A stretch of DNA of 64,000 nucleotides from Isoetes taiwanensis. Lineage: Eukaryota; Streptophyta; Lycopodiopsida; Isoetales; Isoetaceae. Position numbers and translations under genes: made by a program. A model generated the notes under the pieces. It made no database searches. It was not told where the DNA came from and saw nothing but the letters and a program-made list of their open reading frames with translations. Positions 22,777-33,933 of this stretch are shown one piece after another. The stretch's first letter is position 1, and each line of letters starts with the position of its first letter. The DNA is taken from NCBI GenBank assembly GCA_021234155.1, contig JAJEKV010000019.1, positions 3,202,356 through 3,266,355 on the forward strand, in the 5' to 3' direction.

Positions 22777-24112
22777 CATAGGTGAAAAGGATGGGAACGA
22801 TAGAGAGGGTGCTTACCAATTTCAAAAGGGATGGCTTCTCAGCTTCTTTTCTTGTATCCAATTTGTGAGGCGCACTGAAAATGTGGCTGTCTAAGAATAG
22901 AACCCACAAATTTACTAATCTTGAGCCAAATTGCGAATGAAATCAAAACACCCATGTCAGGAATGCAGGAAAAGGTTTCAGTAAGAGTAATAGTACTGCT
23001 GCAGCATCCTTCTAGCAAAGCCTTCCAAACATCAGCCTGTAGGCTATGATAAAGAAGCACATTAAACTAGTAGAAAGGATAGGTAGAAACAGTAGTTATA
23101 CAAATTGAATCAAACATTGGATTCAATGTCAAAGAATCATATATCCAAAGTTTGTGCGACTTGCTAAAATCAGTCTTGTTACCCGGAGAAAATAGGCACG
23201 AGACCACGCCCCTGAGTAGGCCCTTGCAATATCCCGTAAGAAATAGACCTGCTTTGGAGGAGCAACAGGCTTTGAACTGCCAGATCCAGGTTTTCGTGGA
23301 GCAACAAAGGTAACAAATTAGGATTAGTTGAAGGATAAAGGGTTCTGAGAACAAACCTTGAAGCTGATGGATCCCTTTTAGGGTTGCTCCAAGCCCGATT
23401 TCGAGGAGTAACATGCATTGAACTGCCAGATCTAGTTTTCGTGGAGCAACAAAGGATGCCTGTGTGCTAGAAGTGTTCTGGTAAAGCAAAACCAAGGTAT
23501 TGCCTTGCCCTAGAGAAAAAATGGGAAATAATGACTTAAGATCCTTTCTGTCATAAGAAATATATTCAAGTATTGTATCAAGCTTCCCAAATCTATCCTT
23601 ACCAACCGTTTAAGCATACAAATAAACTTGCTTAAGCCGTTTCAAGGCATAAAGCTCCTTTTCGGCACTACTGGACCGTATGCCTAGTTTTAGCACAAAT
23701 ATATCTACCTCCTTAAAATGCAGAAATGACTAAAGGAAATCGGCCAAATCCTATATCTCCAGAGCACACAAATGCAAAAGCCGGCGATGGAGGCCCTGAC
23801 AACTCTGTTTGAGTAAACAACTCAAATATTCTGCGTGGATGTTGATGCAGGGGTGAAGGATCCATATCAGATGAGATAAACATTAAGAGGCCCTTTTCCA
23901 GCCAAAAGAGGACCTTTGTGGTAGTACAGAACTACAGAAGGTTGCTGAACAAGTTCAGAAAGATGGCGATGATAAGAGAGTCTAGCGATGATAACAGAGT
24001 CTAGCATCGGAGGCAAACACAGAGCATAGATTAGAGCGAGTTACCTTCATAGAAATGGAGCTCCATTTTATAGCAGGATCTTCACTGCGGCCCTCCATCG
24101 GAGAAGAAACGC
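22777..24112 (+). repeat. 3-kb macrosatellite, unit 5 (3'-truncated)
   Basis: Collinear with the first 1.34 kb of units 2 and 3, then broken at GAAGAAACGCT (24112), after which unrelated AT-rich DNA begins. Confidence 0.85.
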
Positions 24113-25149
24113 TATTATTTTTAACAAGCTCCCATACTTTTGCACGTCATCATTGTTAAAATCTTTGGTAATATTCAAATTTATATCACAATTTTAAGAG
24201 CCTTATACTTCAATCTCCACTGTGTCAACCCTAAATTTGGCACACTGTTTTCATTACAAACCAATTCAACTGCCTCCTTGCGTCTTTGACATTGACCTCT
24301 CTATTCTATTCTTTTTAATTTGGCCTTTTTATCCTTTGTTCGTTTTTTTGCTGCATCAAAATCTTCCATGATATCATTATCTGGATTTCCATCCATAATG
24401 GCATCTAATTCTGTAATTTCAACAAAAGATACACAAAAACAGCCACGAAAAAGCTTAGGAATCTAGATTTGCAAACAAAAATCCTAAAACATTATAATGA
24501 AATGCAAAGACCTCAAATGGGTACTTTTGAAATTATTACATTTCAAATAAAGCAAACTGCTACAAATATCTCAGGTTCAAATTCTGGCAATAACACATAT
24601 ATGACAGGATTAGGGTAGAATTATCTCAGAAACCATGCTCAAAAATATATAAATATCAGCGGAATGAGAATTCCATGTCCAATTCCTATATCTCAATCTA
24701 TGCAGCAAGTTAGAAGAATACTTTCTAGTCTGAACTTAAACATATTGATGAAATGTTATTTCCAAGCCCAATTCAGAACTCATAAGGCTAGGCATTCAAA
24801 TTGAATCTTGCAAATAGGAAAAAAAGACATAATTCCTTCAAATCTGGAACAAATTGGAAGGCGAGAAGCAAGAATGACGATTTTGTTGATCCTTTAGTTT
24901 TCCTTATCGGGTCTCAACACAAGCACGCACTGTAACTCGGTTCTCCAAGATTCGAGAGGAATCCAAATTGTTAATGCTATTTTTGTTTATACTGAAATTT
25001 AAAATTGCCTCTAAGATTTCCAACAATCTCACATATACTAAAATGGGGGACAAAGAAGACATTGAAAATGTGACATCTAGTGTGCTTGGAGCCTGTATAC
25101 TATAAAATGTCCAATAATTTGGCAAATTTAGTATAATTAGGATGCAATA

Positions 25150-25392
25150 TTATAAAACATTGGCGATCCTGGAATGACCTTCAAGATCCAATGCACAACC
25201 ATCTATAAAACTCTTCCAATCAAGAATTTCCTCTATAAGGTATCCTGTAGGATTAGTGCATTCATGCAAGATTTCTATTAGCCTAGGAAAGTTGGTCATT
25301 GTCTGATGTTTCAATGTATGATCATATTCTCTAAATAATGCATCTATATCCTCATGGATCTGGGCATTAGGACCCCAAATTAACTTAGCCAC
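25150..25392 (-). pseudogene. Transposase-like fragment (HEDIDALF motif)
   Basis: The minus-strand frame contains HEDIDALFREY, a degraded form of the GHTHxDIDxxF signature seen at 45.9 and 49.6 kb, followed by a stretch with ILDWKSFIDG. The latter lines up with the VPDWKEFVKG segment of the locus at 54.5 kb. From memory this signature belongs to the DUF7869 family, whose members look like RNase-H-fold transposases of eukaryotic DNA elements. Only about 75 residues remain, with no catalytic DNCxGQNKN block upstream. It is a dead fragment. Confidence 0.6.
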
Positions 25393-26454
25393 TGGTTCCT
25401 ATGGTTGATCCTATCCTCATAGAGATTAGGAGAGGGAAGGACAGAAGATGATATAACCCTCTTTCTCTCTCTACCTTATACAGAGATCAGGCATATATCC
25501 TTTCCATACACATGGTTCATTCCACATGTATGGGCTCGGGTGCCGACAAGGATATTAGGCATGACGATATGGCAAACAAAGGCGATTGCAGGTTTCAGAG
25601 CTTATGGATTTATTTTCCTACATCAAGTCAAATAATCAGTAGTTCTAATAACCTTACTCAACATATGGGCAGTTATTGCATAGGAAGCAGTCAACGCTCG
25701 TGATGCCTAATACCTTAAGTTGCAAAGTTACTCTGGGTGGCAACAACTATGTAGCATGGCCACAAACATCCAAAAGCTATTGATCTATAGCAGGAACTAT
25801 ATTAGTCCTTTTCGTACTTCAGAAAATGGGGAATTCAAAGTATGAAAATAACCATACTTTGTGGATTGGTGCAATGGTTTTGCCTCACCTAGCTACCCTC
25901 ATCGTCGAAGGAAGTGAGTTACACATCAAGATTCTTCCTCTCTAATGTGCAATTTGGCATGAAATTGGTACGGAAAATATAGGACATATAACAACTTGTA
26001 CTCAATGCTTTAGATTATTCTAGCATAAATGATCCTTCCTTTTTATTTTCATTGCGACAGCTCCTTAGCATTTCCACACAGCCATTTTTGGGTTGCCTTC
26101 ACAACTTCCATTAGCTGGAATGTCAACGTACAAACAAATAGCAACAAATTTTATATGAATTAATTGCAATTACACAAATAAACTAATTCGAAATCTGATC
26201 TCCTATTTTTCATAATTTTTTATTCTGAACCAATCTATTGGAGTGCAACTAGAATTTACAAGGCGAGCCTACAAAGAAAGAAGGGACACCGTCTATACCT
26301 ATAGAAAAATTGATGTTTCAATGGCAGGAACATGTCTTCCAATGCACCATGTCTTTCAAAACGGATAGCTATACTCTATGCTTGGTGTAATGAATTGTAC
26401 AATGTTGAAGTCATTATCGATGAAGCACTGCTGTCAAGGCTGCATATAAGCTAG

Positions 26455-26815
26455 TAAAAATGTTCTTTCTACAAGATTTTCATCAAAAGCTTCTATATCT
26501 CTAGGTATGTAATAGAATGCCGACCATCCAATGGAAAATGAGTAAATGCTTTCGAGTTTACTTTCATAAAGTAAAAGCTTGTAATCTTTAAGCTTATGAA
26601 TAAGAAACTTGGAATGGCCAATTTCCAAAAGGGCTAACCAAAATATCCGAACATCAAGAGGCTACAATATAAATGGTCAATGGCCAGTCAATCAAAGCAT
26701 TACTAGTACAAGAATATTCTACAAGAGTTTCATCAAAAGCTTCTATATCTCTAGCTATAAACTAGGATCCATAGAAGCAAGAAATTTGGTATTGCTTATT
26801 TCCAAGTCTAATGTA
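26455..26815 (+). repeat. Imperfect direct duplication
   Basis: TTTCATCAAAAGCTTCTATA and the CTCTAG that follows occur twice, near 26480 and 26730, with related flanks (TTCTACAAGA upstream, AAGAAANTTGG downstream). The period is about 250 bp. Confidence 0.6.
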
Positions 26816-29389
26816 CCCTTAGCGACTTTGAAAACTGTATAGTAAGAGTTCCCCTTTGCCCCTTCTAGTACCAAATAAGCCTGAAAGATGCATGTATGAT
26901 ATGAATATGTAGCATAATAATAGGGGGTTTTTTTTATGTTTTTGTACGATTTTTACTAAGGTTTTTCTATGATTTCGGTGCTGTATTTGATGAGGTGTAC
27001 TAAATAGTATTTCTAGAGTGCGCCTTTTGGGATCCTTGATTTTCTGTGGCACTTTTCAATGGTCACCTATGAATATTCAATATTTATTCCAAATTTAAGC
27101 ATGCAAGGATCGAGTAATGTATTTTAGGGTTCGTTGCTAGTTGGTGCAGAGCTTCTGGAAGGAGCAAGGAAATAGGGGTGTTTGAGATCTGGAGTTTTGC
27201 CTGGCCATTTCAAAAGGATCTTCTGATCTCGATTTGTCCTGCTATGAAGAATGGGCCAGTTGTTAATTTTGCCTACTCCAATATTAACACATAACCATGC
27301 TTTTCCATCCCAGCTGTGTGCAGCCTGTATCTTTTAGGGCAAGCGTTTCTTCTCCGATGGAGGGCCGCAGTGAAGATCCTGCTATAAAATGGAGCTCCAT
27401 TTCTATGAAGGTAACTCGCTCTAATCTATGCTCTGTGTTTGCCTCCGATGCTAGACTCTGTTATCATCGCTAGACTCTCTTATCATCGCCATCTTTCTGA
27501 ACTTGTTCAGCAACCTTCTGTAGTTCTGTACTACCACAAAGGTCCTCTTTTGGCTGGAAAAGGGCCTCTTAATGTTTATCTCATCTGGTATGGATCCTTC
27601 ACCCCTGCATCAACATCCACGCAGAATATTTGAGTTGTTTACTCAAACAGAGTTGTCAGGGCCTCCATAGCCGGCTTTTGCATTTGTGTGCTCTGGAGAT
27701 ATAGGATTTGGCCGATTTCCTTTAGTCATTTCTGCATTTTAAGGAGGTAGATATATTTGTGCTAAAACCAGGCATACGGTCCAGTAGTGCCGAAAAGGAG
27801 CTTTATGCCTTGAAACGGCTTAAGCAAGTTTATTTGTATGCTTAAACGGTTGGTAAGGATAGATTTGGGAAGCTTGATACAATACTTGAATATATTTCTT
27901 ATGACAGAAAGGATCTTAAGTCATTATTTCCCATTTTTTCTCTAGGGCAAGGCAATACCTTGGTTTTGCTTTACCAGAACACTTCTAGCACACAGGCATC
28001 CTTTGTTGCTCCACGAAAACTAGATCTGGCAGTTCAAGGCTTGTTACTCCTCGAAATCGGGCTTGGAGCAACCACGAAAGCAGGATCCATCAGCTTCAAG
28101 GTTTGTTCTGTAACCCTTTTTCCTTCAACTAAGCCTATTTTGTTACCTTTGTTGCTCCACGAAAACCTGGATCTGGCAGTTCAAAGCCTGTTGCTCCTCC
28201 AAAGCAGGTCTATTTCTTACGGGATATTGCAAGGGCTGCAGGGGCAGGGTCTCAGGCCTATTTTCTCTGGTAACAAGACTGATTTTAGCAAGCTGCACAG
28301 CCTGGATATATGATTCTTTGACGTTGAATCCAATGTTTGATTCAATTTGTATAACTACTGTTTCTACCTATCCTTTCTACTAGTTTAATGTGCTTCTTTA
28401 TCACGACCCTCTGGTGATGTTTGAAGGCTTTGCTAGAAGGATCTTTGCAAGATACTATTACTCTTCTTGAAACCTTTTCCTGCATTCCCATACATGGGTG
28501 TTTTGATTTCATTCTAATTTGGTTCAAGATTAGTAAATTTGTGGGTTCTATTCTTAGACGGCCCACATTTTGATCTTACCTCACAAATTGGATACAAGAA
28601 AAGAAGTCGAGAAGCCATCCCTTTTGAAATTGGTAAGCACCCTCTCTATCGTTCCCATCCTTTTCACCTATGTCAAAATTCTTATTTTGCAAGCCATTTG
28701 AAATTTTGTATTTAAAATCAAAAATGCGAGGAACACGCGAATGATTGCCATGAATCCTAGAGTTGCAGTTTGCTACATAGCTTATTTGTCTCCGTTCCTC
28801 CTATTCCATCACGTACATGCTCAATTGTGGCAAAAACCTGGCAAAGATTGGCTTCAATGCAGTGCACCAAGGCAAAAAGCCTATTTGTCTCCACCGCCGA
28901 AAACTAGGCGTTACAAACTTGATTGTAGAGGGAAATAGAGGGAAGTAACAATTGTCATTTGAATGTTTCACCCCTTGCAAAAGGACACATGCTAAGGTTT
29001 TATTTGCAGAGGTTTGTTTGGATGTTGAGGCTCTTCAAACATTGTACATTTTTTCTATATTTTACACACTTAATGTGTTCTAGCATAAGCATAAGCATAA
29101 GCATAAGCATGTTATGTGCATTGCTTCTGTTTAATTCATAGTGCTACATATTTTATCCCGGTTCAAGTTATATGACTCTTGTAAATGATTTTCTAGCAAC
29201 TCTATACAAGGACAAATCCCCACAAGGAGCTAGGTAATTCAATGCGTGCTTTGTGTCGGGGTACTTTGGGGATACAACCATACTTGGGAAATGAGCTGCT
29301 TGTGGCTGCTTTCTATGGAATCTTTCGAGTTGTTGGTAATGGAAATTGTTATTAGCCCAAGTTCAATACCTAGAAGGTTCGTTTTGTTA

Positions 29390-29404
29390 GGGCCCGAAGG
29401 GCCC
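29390..29404. other. GGGCCC-GAA-GGGCCC mini-hairpin
   Basis: Reverse-orientation copy of the short perfect inverted repeat found at 6408, 9434 and 13593. Confidence 0.6.
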
Positions 29405-29515
29405 AATTTTTTTTTTAATATCACAACTAACAATAAACAAGCACTAAACAATCCATTATTACTATGATTTGTGTTACATTGTTGTTTACCTATATTTGCT
29501 TTTTATAATACAACA

Positions 29516-29828
29516 ACCAACAAATAAGTACCATTAACATTAATTAACATAAATCATTACATCCAACAATTACAAATTAAAATCCCCCTGAAACCCCCTT
29601 TGGTTTGGGTGCATATTCACACGGGGGGTTATGTAGGGCAGCGAGAGCCCTAAAAAATTTACAATACATGTACAAAATTAACACTATTAAGTACATTCTC
29701 TCAAACCTTATAGTATTTTGCAAACCTTAATATACAGTATAAAAAAACTTGTACATGCATACCCCACAAACGAGGATCGCTATGTACGGTCCAGATCTTG
29801 GAATAAAGGGCAAATATACCCATCCATT
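29516..29828. mobile_element. Partial hairpin element in the inverted unit
   Basis: One full arm and most of the loop of the 440 bp hairpin element. The second arm is missing beyond 29828, where the sequence changes to unrelated DNA at ATTTATGTTAATGAGAGC. Confidence 0.7.
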
Positions 29829-29847
29829 TATGTTAATGAGAGCTCGG

Positions 29848-30117
29848 GGTGTGTGATCCCGGGTGTTAGTCTTAGGACTAGCATGGGTGCTTAAGTTTGA
29901 CACAAGGCAAGGCAGATAGAAAGAAAAAAGGAAACCTTATTAATAACTAAGATTATAATAAGGCAAGATATTTCTACGGATCAAAGAAAGAGGTAAAAAT
30001 ATTTCAAAGAGAAGAGATCAAGAAATATTTTAAGGGTACAATTTGCATAAACTGGAATGACTTATGAAAAGTTGCAGTGATTGTTGGATGTACAACTACA
30101 ATGAAGATTCGGCTCAT
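29848..30117 (+). repeat. Diverged ~280 bp direct repeat, copy A
   Basis: Shares GTGTTAGNCTT, ACTAGCATGGGTGCTTAAG, GGCAAGATATTTCTA and ACNACTACANTGAAGATTC with copy B at 30771-31064. Identity is visibly imperfect. The two could be diverged LTRs of a very small retroelement, but I see no primer-binding site or TG...CA ends, so I leave it as a repeat. Confidence 0.6.
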
Positions 30118-30770
30118 TTTGGCCCCGGAATCTGTTAAATGTATATCTAATGAAGTGGTTGGTGTCATTATGTAGTTATTTGTATGGTTATTGACATGAA
30201 TAAAAAGAAATTCCTTTCATGGATTCGATATCAAGAAATTATAGTTTAGTTTAAGTTGATGCTTCAACAAAAACATTATTTTGTCAATTTTAATAAATCA
30301 AATTAGATAATTATAAGTTATTATTGTAACTTGTATGCATTAGAGTAGTTGATGCTACTAATTGGAGTTGACGCTTCAACAAAAACCTTGATCCTTTCCT
30401 AAATCTTATCTATATCTTGAACCTCGAATCTTATGTTTTGTCAGTAGATCTTCAGCTTTATCAATCAATCTCCATAGAAGAATTAAATCTTTTCCGATCT
30501 CAATCTTAAACTTAAGCAAAAAATAGTTGTGATTGTAAAGAATAGTTGGTGCTATTCACAAGACTACAACTCAATATGAAGAACTTATGTGGATTAATTT
30601 GTCATTCAAGGTAAGTTAACAAACTCTGACAATGGTCTTGGTGCTCAAAAGAATTGGATTGAGTTGGTTCTCAAACAAGTTGAGTTGGTGCTCAATTCAC
30701 GGTTTATGGATACAATTGAGATTAGTTGCTTCCCAAAAAGAGAATAATTGATATGTATATGATAGCTCAA
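30118..30770. other. AT-rich interval between the ~280 bp repeats
   Basis: No supported gene. It contains a local duplication of GTTGANGCTTCAACAAAAAC near 30255 and 30365. Confidence 0.45.
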
Positions 30771-31064
30771 AGGTGTGATCTCGAATGTTAGCCTTGGTGG
30801 ACTAGCATGGGTGCTTAAGTTTGACAAACTATAGGCTAGGCAAGGTAGATAGAAGGCAAAAGGAAACTTTATAAATAGCTAAGGTTTAAATAATAAACTC
30901 TTAAGGCAAGATATTTCTATGGATAAGGGGAGAGCTAAAATTATTTCAAAGGAAAAGGGGTCGGCCAATATTTTAATGGGAGGATTTGCATTAACTGGGA
31001 TGACCGCTTTTGGACGAAAAGTTGCAGTAATTCTTGGACGAACAACTACAGTGAAGATTCAGCT
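30771..31064 (+). repeat. Diverged ~280 bp direct repeat, copy B
   Basis: Partner of 29848-30117. It stays open in one frame for 73 codons (from 30919), but copy A does not, so I do not call a gene. Confidence 0.6.
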
Positions 31065-31276
31065 CCTCCTTTGGTTGATTACCACAGCTGGAGCTATTTG
31101 TCATTACCTTTTGTCTGAAAAGAAATTAGAGTTTGCTTAATTCTTATAGCTAAGGAGGTCAATTGCTTGTGAATTTGTTCTATTGCCTTGCCTAACTTGC
31201 CAATAGCATTGAAAGATCCAATTGGATGGTGAACTATCTTACCTAATCCAAAGAGTTGAATCATAATCTGGTTTTG

Positions 31277-31284
31277 GTGAACTA
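31277..31284. repeat. 8 bp target-site duplication, left (GTGAACTA)
   Basis: GTGAACTA lies directly before the element's GGGGCAAAAACAGCTTTACC terminus and recurs at 36127-36134 directly after the other terminus. Confidence 0.8.
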
Positions 31285-31980
31285 GGGGCAAAAACAGCTT
31301 TACCCCGATTTTGGTGATTCCGTCGCAGTGAATACTCTCCCACGGAATCACAGACCCTCTCCGTTCCCGGAGGTCTCATTTTCTGTACCTGACAGTGCCA
31401 GGTGTACCCTCTGATGGATTACGACTGTCCGTCTGCATAGTGCATCCTGGCCATCCGTTTTATACCTCCCCGCAGAATCACGATGGCAGAATACTGCCGG
31501 ACGAAATCATCGGCCCTTTATTCCATGCGACAGAATCACACTGTGTTGATACTCCCGGATGGAATAACGCTCTAGCATTCACCCCCGTGGAATCATCAAT
31601 GGCAGATTCCAAGGGACGAAATACCGTCGACGATATCCCGCCAGGTGGAATCACCACATGAAGTATTTCGCTGGATGGAATCACCACCTTGTAATTCCGC
31701 CAGACGAAATCATCGCATTGCACTTCCGTGCGGCAGAATCATCACAGTGTAATTCCGCCTGACGAAATCACTGATTTGTAATTCCACCTGACGGAATCAC
31801 CCCGTTGCAGTTCCGCCTGGCAGAATCACCACAATATAATTCTGTCAGACGGAATCACCAAGTTGTAATACTGCCAGACAGAATCACCACGTGGTAGTTC
31901 CACCAGACGGAATCATCACACTGTGAATCCACCAGATGGAATCATATCTTTGCGATTTTGCACGACAGATCACCCCATCA
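31285..31980 (+). repeat. Left TIR with ~29 bp palindromic minisatellite
   Basis: After the terminal 60 bp, the arm carries CACAGAATCACCAC-type strings that become a regular array at about 31647-31975, roughly eleven units with consensus GGAATCACCACNNTGTAATT followed by CCGCCAGAC. The unit is itself close to an inverted repeat (GGAAT...ATTCC). It matches the right arm in reverse complement, including the GAGGTNNCATTTTCTGTACCTGA region. Confidence 0.78.
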
Positions 31981-32048
31981 ACAACACTTGCATGTTCGGC
32001 ACGTGACTATATCGGGACCATACACAGGACCAGATCGACGACCATTGC

Positions 32049-32612
32049 GTGATTGAGTTCACCCCGCCAGAATTTTTTAAATTCTCGGCCCATGTATGGC
32101 TGTTCATACCATCCCACGAAATCACCTGCTTTTGTCTTGCCCTGCCTCAGTTCGATGACGGCAGCGGGGACTTCGGCATGGACCTGGACGAGAAGATTGA
32201 GGAGTTAAGTGCCTGGAACAACCGAATTCCATCTTCTGCAGTGGCACAAGCTCTAATATTATTTCTAATGGCAGCTGCAAGCAGATATTTGCCAAAACAA
32301 ACCCTGCAGAAGGGCATTCTGATCACAATCGACTATCCTAGATCATGTTAGAGCACTAGGGTCCTGATCCGCGAGGGAGAGGTACTCAACTAGTGTGGGT
32401 GTGCCACATTCCCACCTCAAGGGTTGGGGTTTTTATTGCTGGGGAGCAAAAAAATGGGGAAGCACTATGCTGTTTCTATATAAGAAGCTCTCAAAGGAAT
32501 AAAGAGCTATTCAAACTCGGCAAAGGTTCGAATCTAACTTTGAAGAGGTGTGCATTTCCTTTCCATAGCCTATTGTTTATTTGTTTGGAAGATTGCAGAA
32601 GGATTTTAAAGC
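32049..32612. other. Interior of the 4.84-kb element, no assigned gene
   Basis: The frame at 32049-32351 contains an acidic run (DLDEKIEELSAWNNR) but no motif that I know. The sequence after it resembles an intron or untranslated DNA. Confidence 0.35.
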
Positions 32613-33660
32613 ATGGCTGATTCATTCATTGTGCAACAAAGGTACTGGTGTGCCTATGGGCTAGAAGACAAACCTAAGAACACTCATGTTGTCGAAGATC
32701 GATGTCCTCCTCCAGGCCAAAGAAGGAAGAGGGTTGAGAGGGGGGGACTGCCAATGTCATTTTACTTTGAAACAACTCTAGCTTCTTCTCAATTGCACTC
32801 AAATTACCTATCACAAATGGGATCATGTGAACTAGCAAGGTGCAACCTGCCACGATAAATCACTACCTATTAAGAAGGGGTTGTGGTATAGGCTAGCACC
32901 ATGGCTCACGGCTGAAAACAAAGAATGGTTCAATAGAAGCTAGTGCATTATAGAACACCTAGAATGGTGATGAACATCCACCAGGAGAGGGTGAACTTGA
33001 AGAAGGAGCTAGTTGGGTTAGATGGGCTTTGCAGGGACGACATGTTGAAGATGCATGAAATCTACAACATTGATAAGCTAGTGGCTCGAATTGTTTGGAA
33101 GTTGCATGAAGACGAAGCAACAAGCATCTATATGTGGGTGCAACAACACCAAGATAGTTTCACCTCGTTTGGTCGATTTTAGCGTGCCCGGACCATTTGG
33201 AAATAATTGCAATCACGAGGATTAGCACGAGGTTGGAATAAAATTAGACGAAATTAGAGATAAAATACGACAGAATGGTCTTTGGTGTTGCATATATCTA
33301 GCAAGAACCTCTTGATGAAATATATTATGTAAATTCCACAATCTTGGGTTCTTTCTTGCTGGGGGACATTCAAAGATACGTAGGAGGCATTATGCAATTG
33401 CGAGGACTCAATATTTCACCTCTTCATAATGTTGGACACGAAGCTGTGGGCAAAGGAATGAGAGAAAAGCCAAATTCGACCGGAAAGGGGCAGAGTTGAA
33501 CTTACAAAGTGGCAAAACAGTGTATGTTCGAGTGCATGCCCGACATTGAATCCAAATGCAGCAATAATAGACAAGGGATTTCGAGCCTCTGACATGCCTC
33601 CTGGTCTGAGTAGGCTCCAGTGGTTGGTGCCAACAATTGCACGACCAGTTTTTAAGGTCT
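32613..33660 (+). pseudogene. Possible MULE-like transposase remnant, plus strand
   Basis: Two frames (32613-32858 and 32943-33182) look coding. The second contains RDDMLKMHEIYNIDKL and EATSIYMWVQQHQDS. This spacing reminds me of the region before the catalytic domain in Mutator-like transposases of plants and other eukaryotes, where a YrLHxNDAxSVrMWV-like string follows a DI-x-N helix. Downstream, frames near 33430-33660 carry KGFRASDMPPGLSRLQWLV. Stops and shifts interrupt everything and no DDE residues can be placed. It could also be a captured host gene fragment. Confidence 0.35.
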
Positions 33661-33933
33661 AATTGCCTATCATTGAATTTGCAACGGATTGTTTACCTGC
33701 TCATGACTGGAAAGTAATAGAAGCCCACGTTTTGCATCCATCAGGGTTTGGGTGGGATTAAATTAGCAAACATATCATAAGCACCCAATTGACCTTCTAA
33801 ACTGTTTTGCAAGAATCGGTCAAAGGTCGCGGTCTGGTTATTTTGTTCCGGGGAATAACATATATTAAGGCCCTGTAGATGGTAATGTAATCAAGGAATG
33901 ATAGCATTGCAATGCTTTGGGTAAAAACGTGAC

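Larger units (their letters stand above)
24113..26912. other. Spacer between direct and inverted macrosatellite copies
   Basis: AT-rich DNA of about 2.8 kb unlike the macrosatellite. It holds one transposase fragment (25150-25392) and an internal imperfect duplication (about 26455-26815). The rest has no frame that I can support. Confidence 0.5.
26913..29828 (-). repeat. 3-kb macrosatellite copy in inverted orientation
   Basis: A nearly complete unit in reverse orientation. Landmarks run in reverse order: the ATTTCTAGAGTGCGCC block near 27010, GGAGCTCCATTT near 27393, the CGTTGAATC site near 28325, the CATAAG microsatellite near 29085, the mini-hairpin at 29390 and about two thirds of the hairpin element. 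It ends within the element's loop at 29828. Because the reverse strand was read here, comparison with the direct copies shows which differences depend on strand. Confidence 0.88.

Noticed and set aside
31640-31980. CRISPR-like regular repeats
   Set aside because: The ~29 bp units have no unique spacers, are imperfect, lie in a eukaryotic transposon TIR, and match the opposite arm in inverse orientation.
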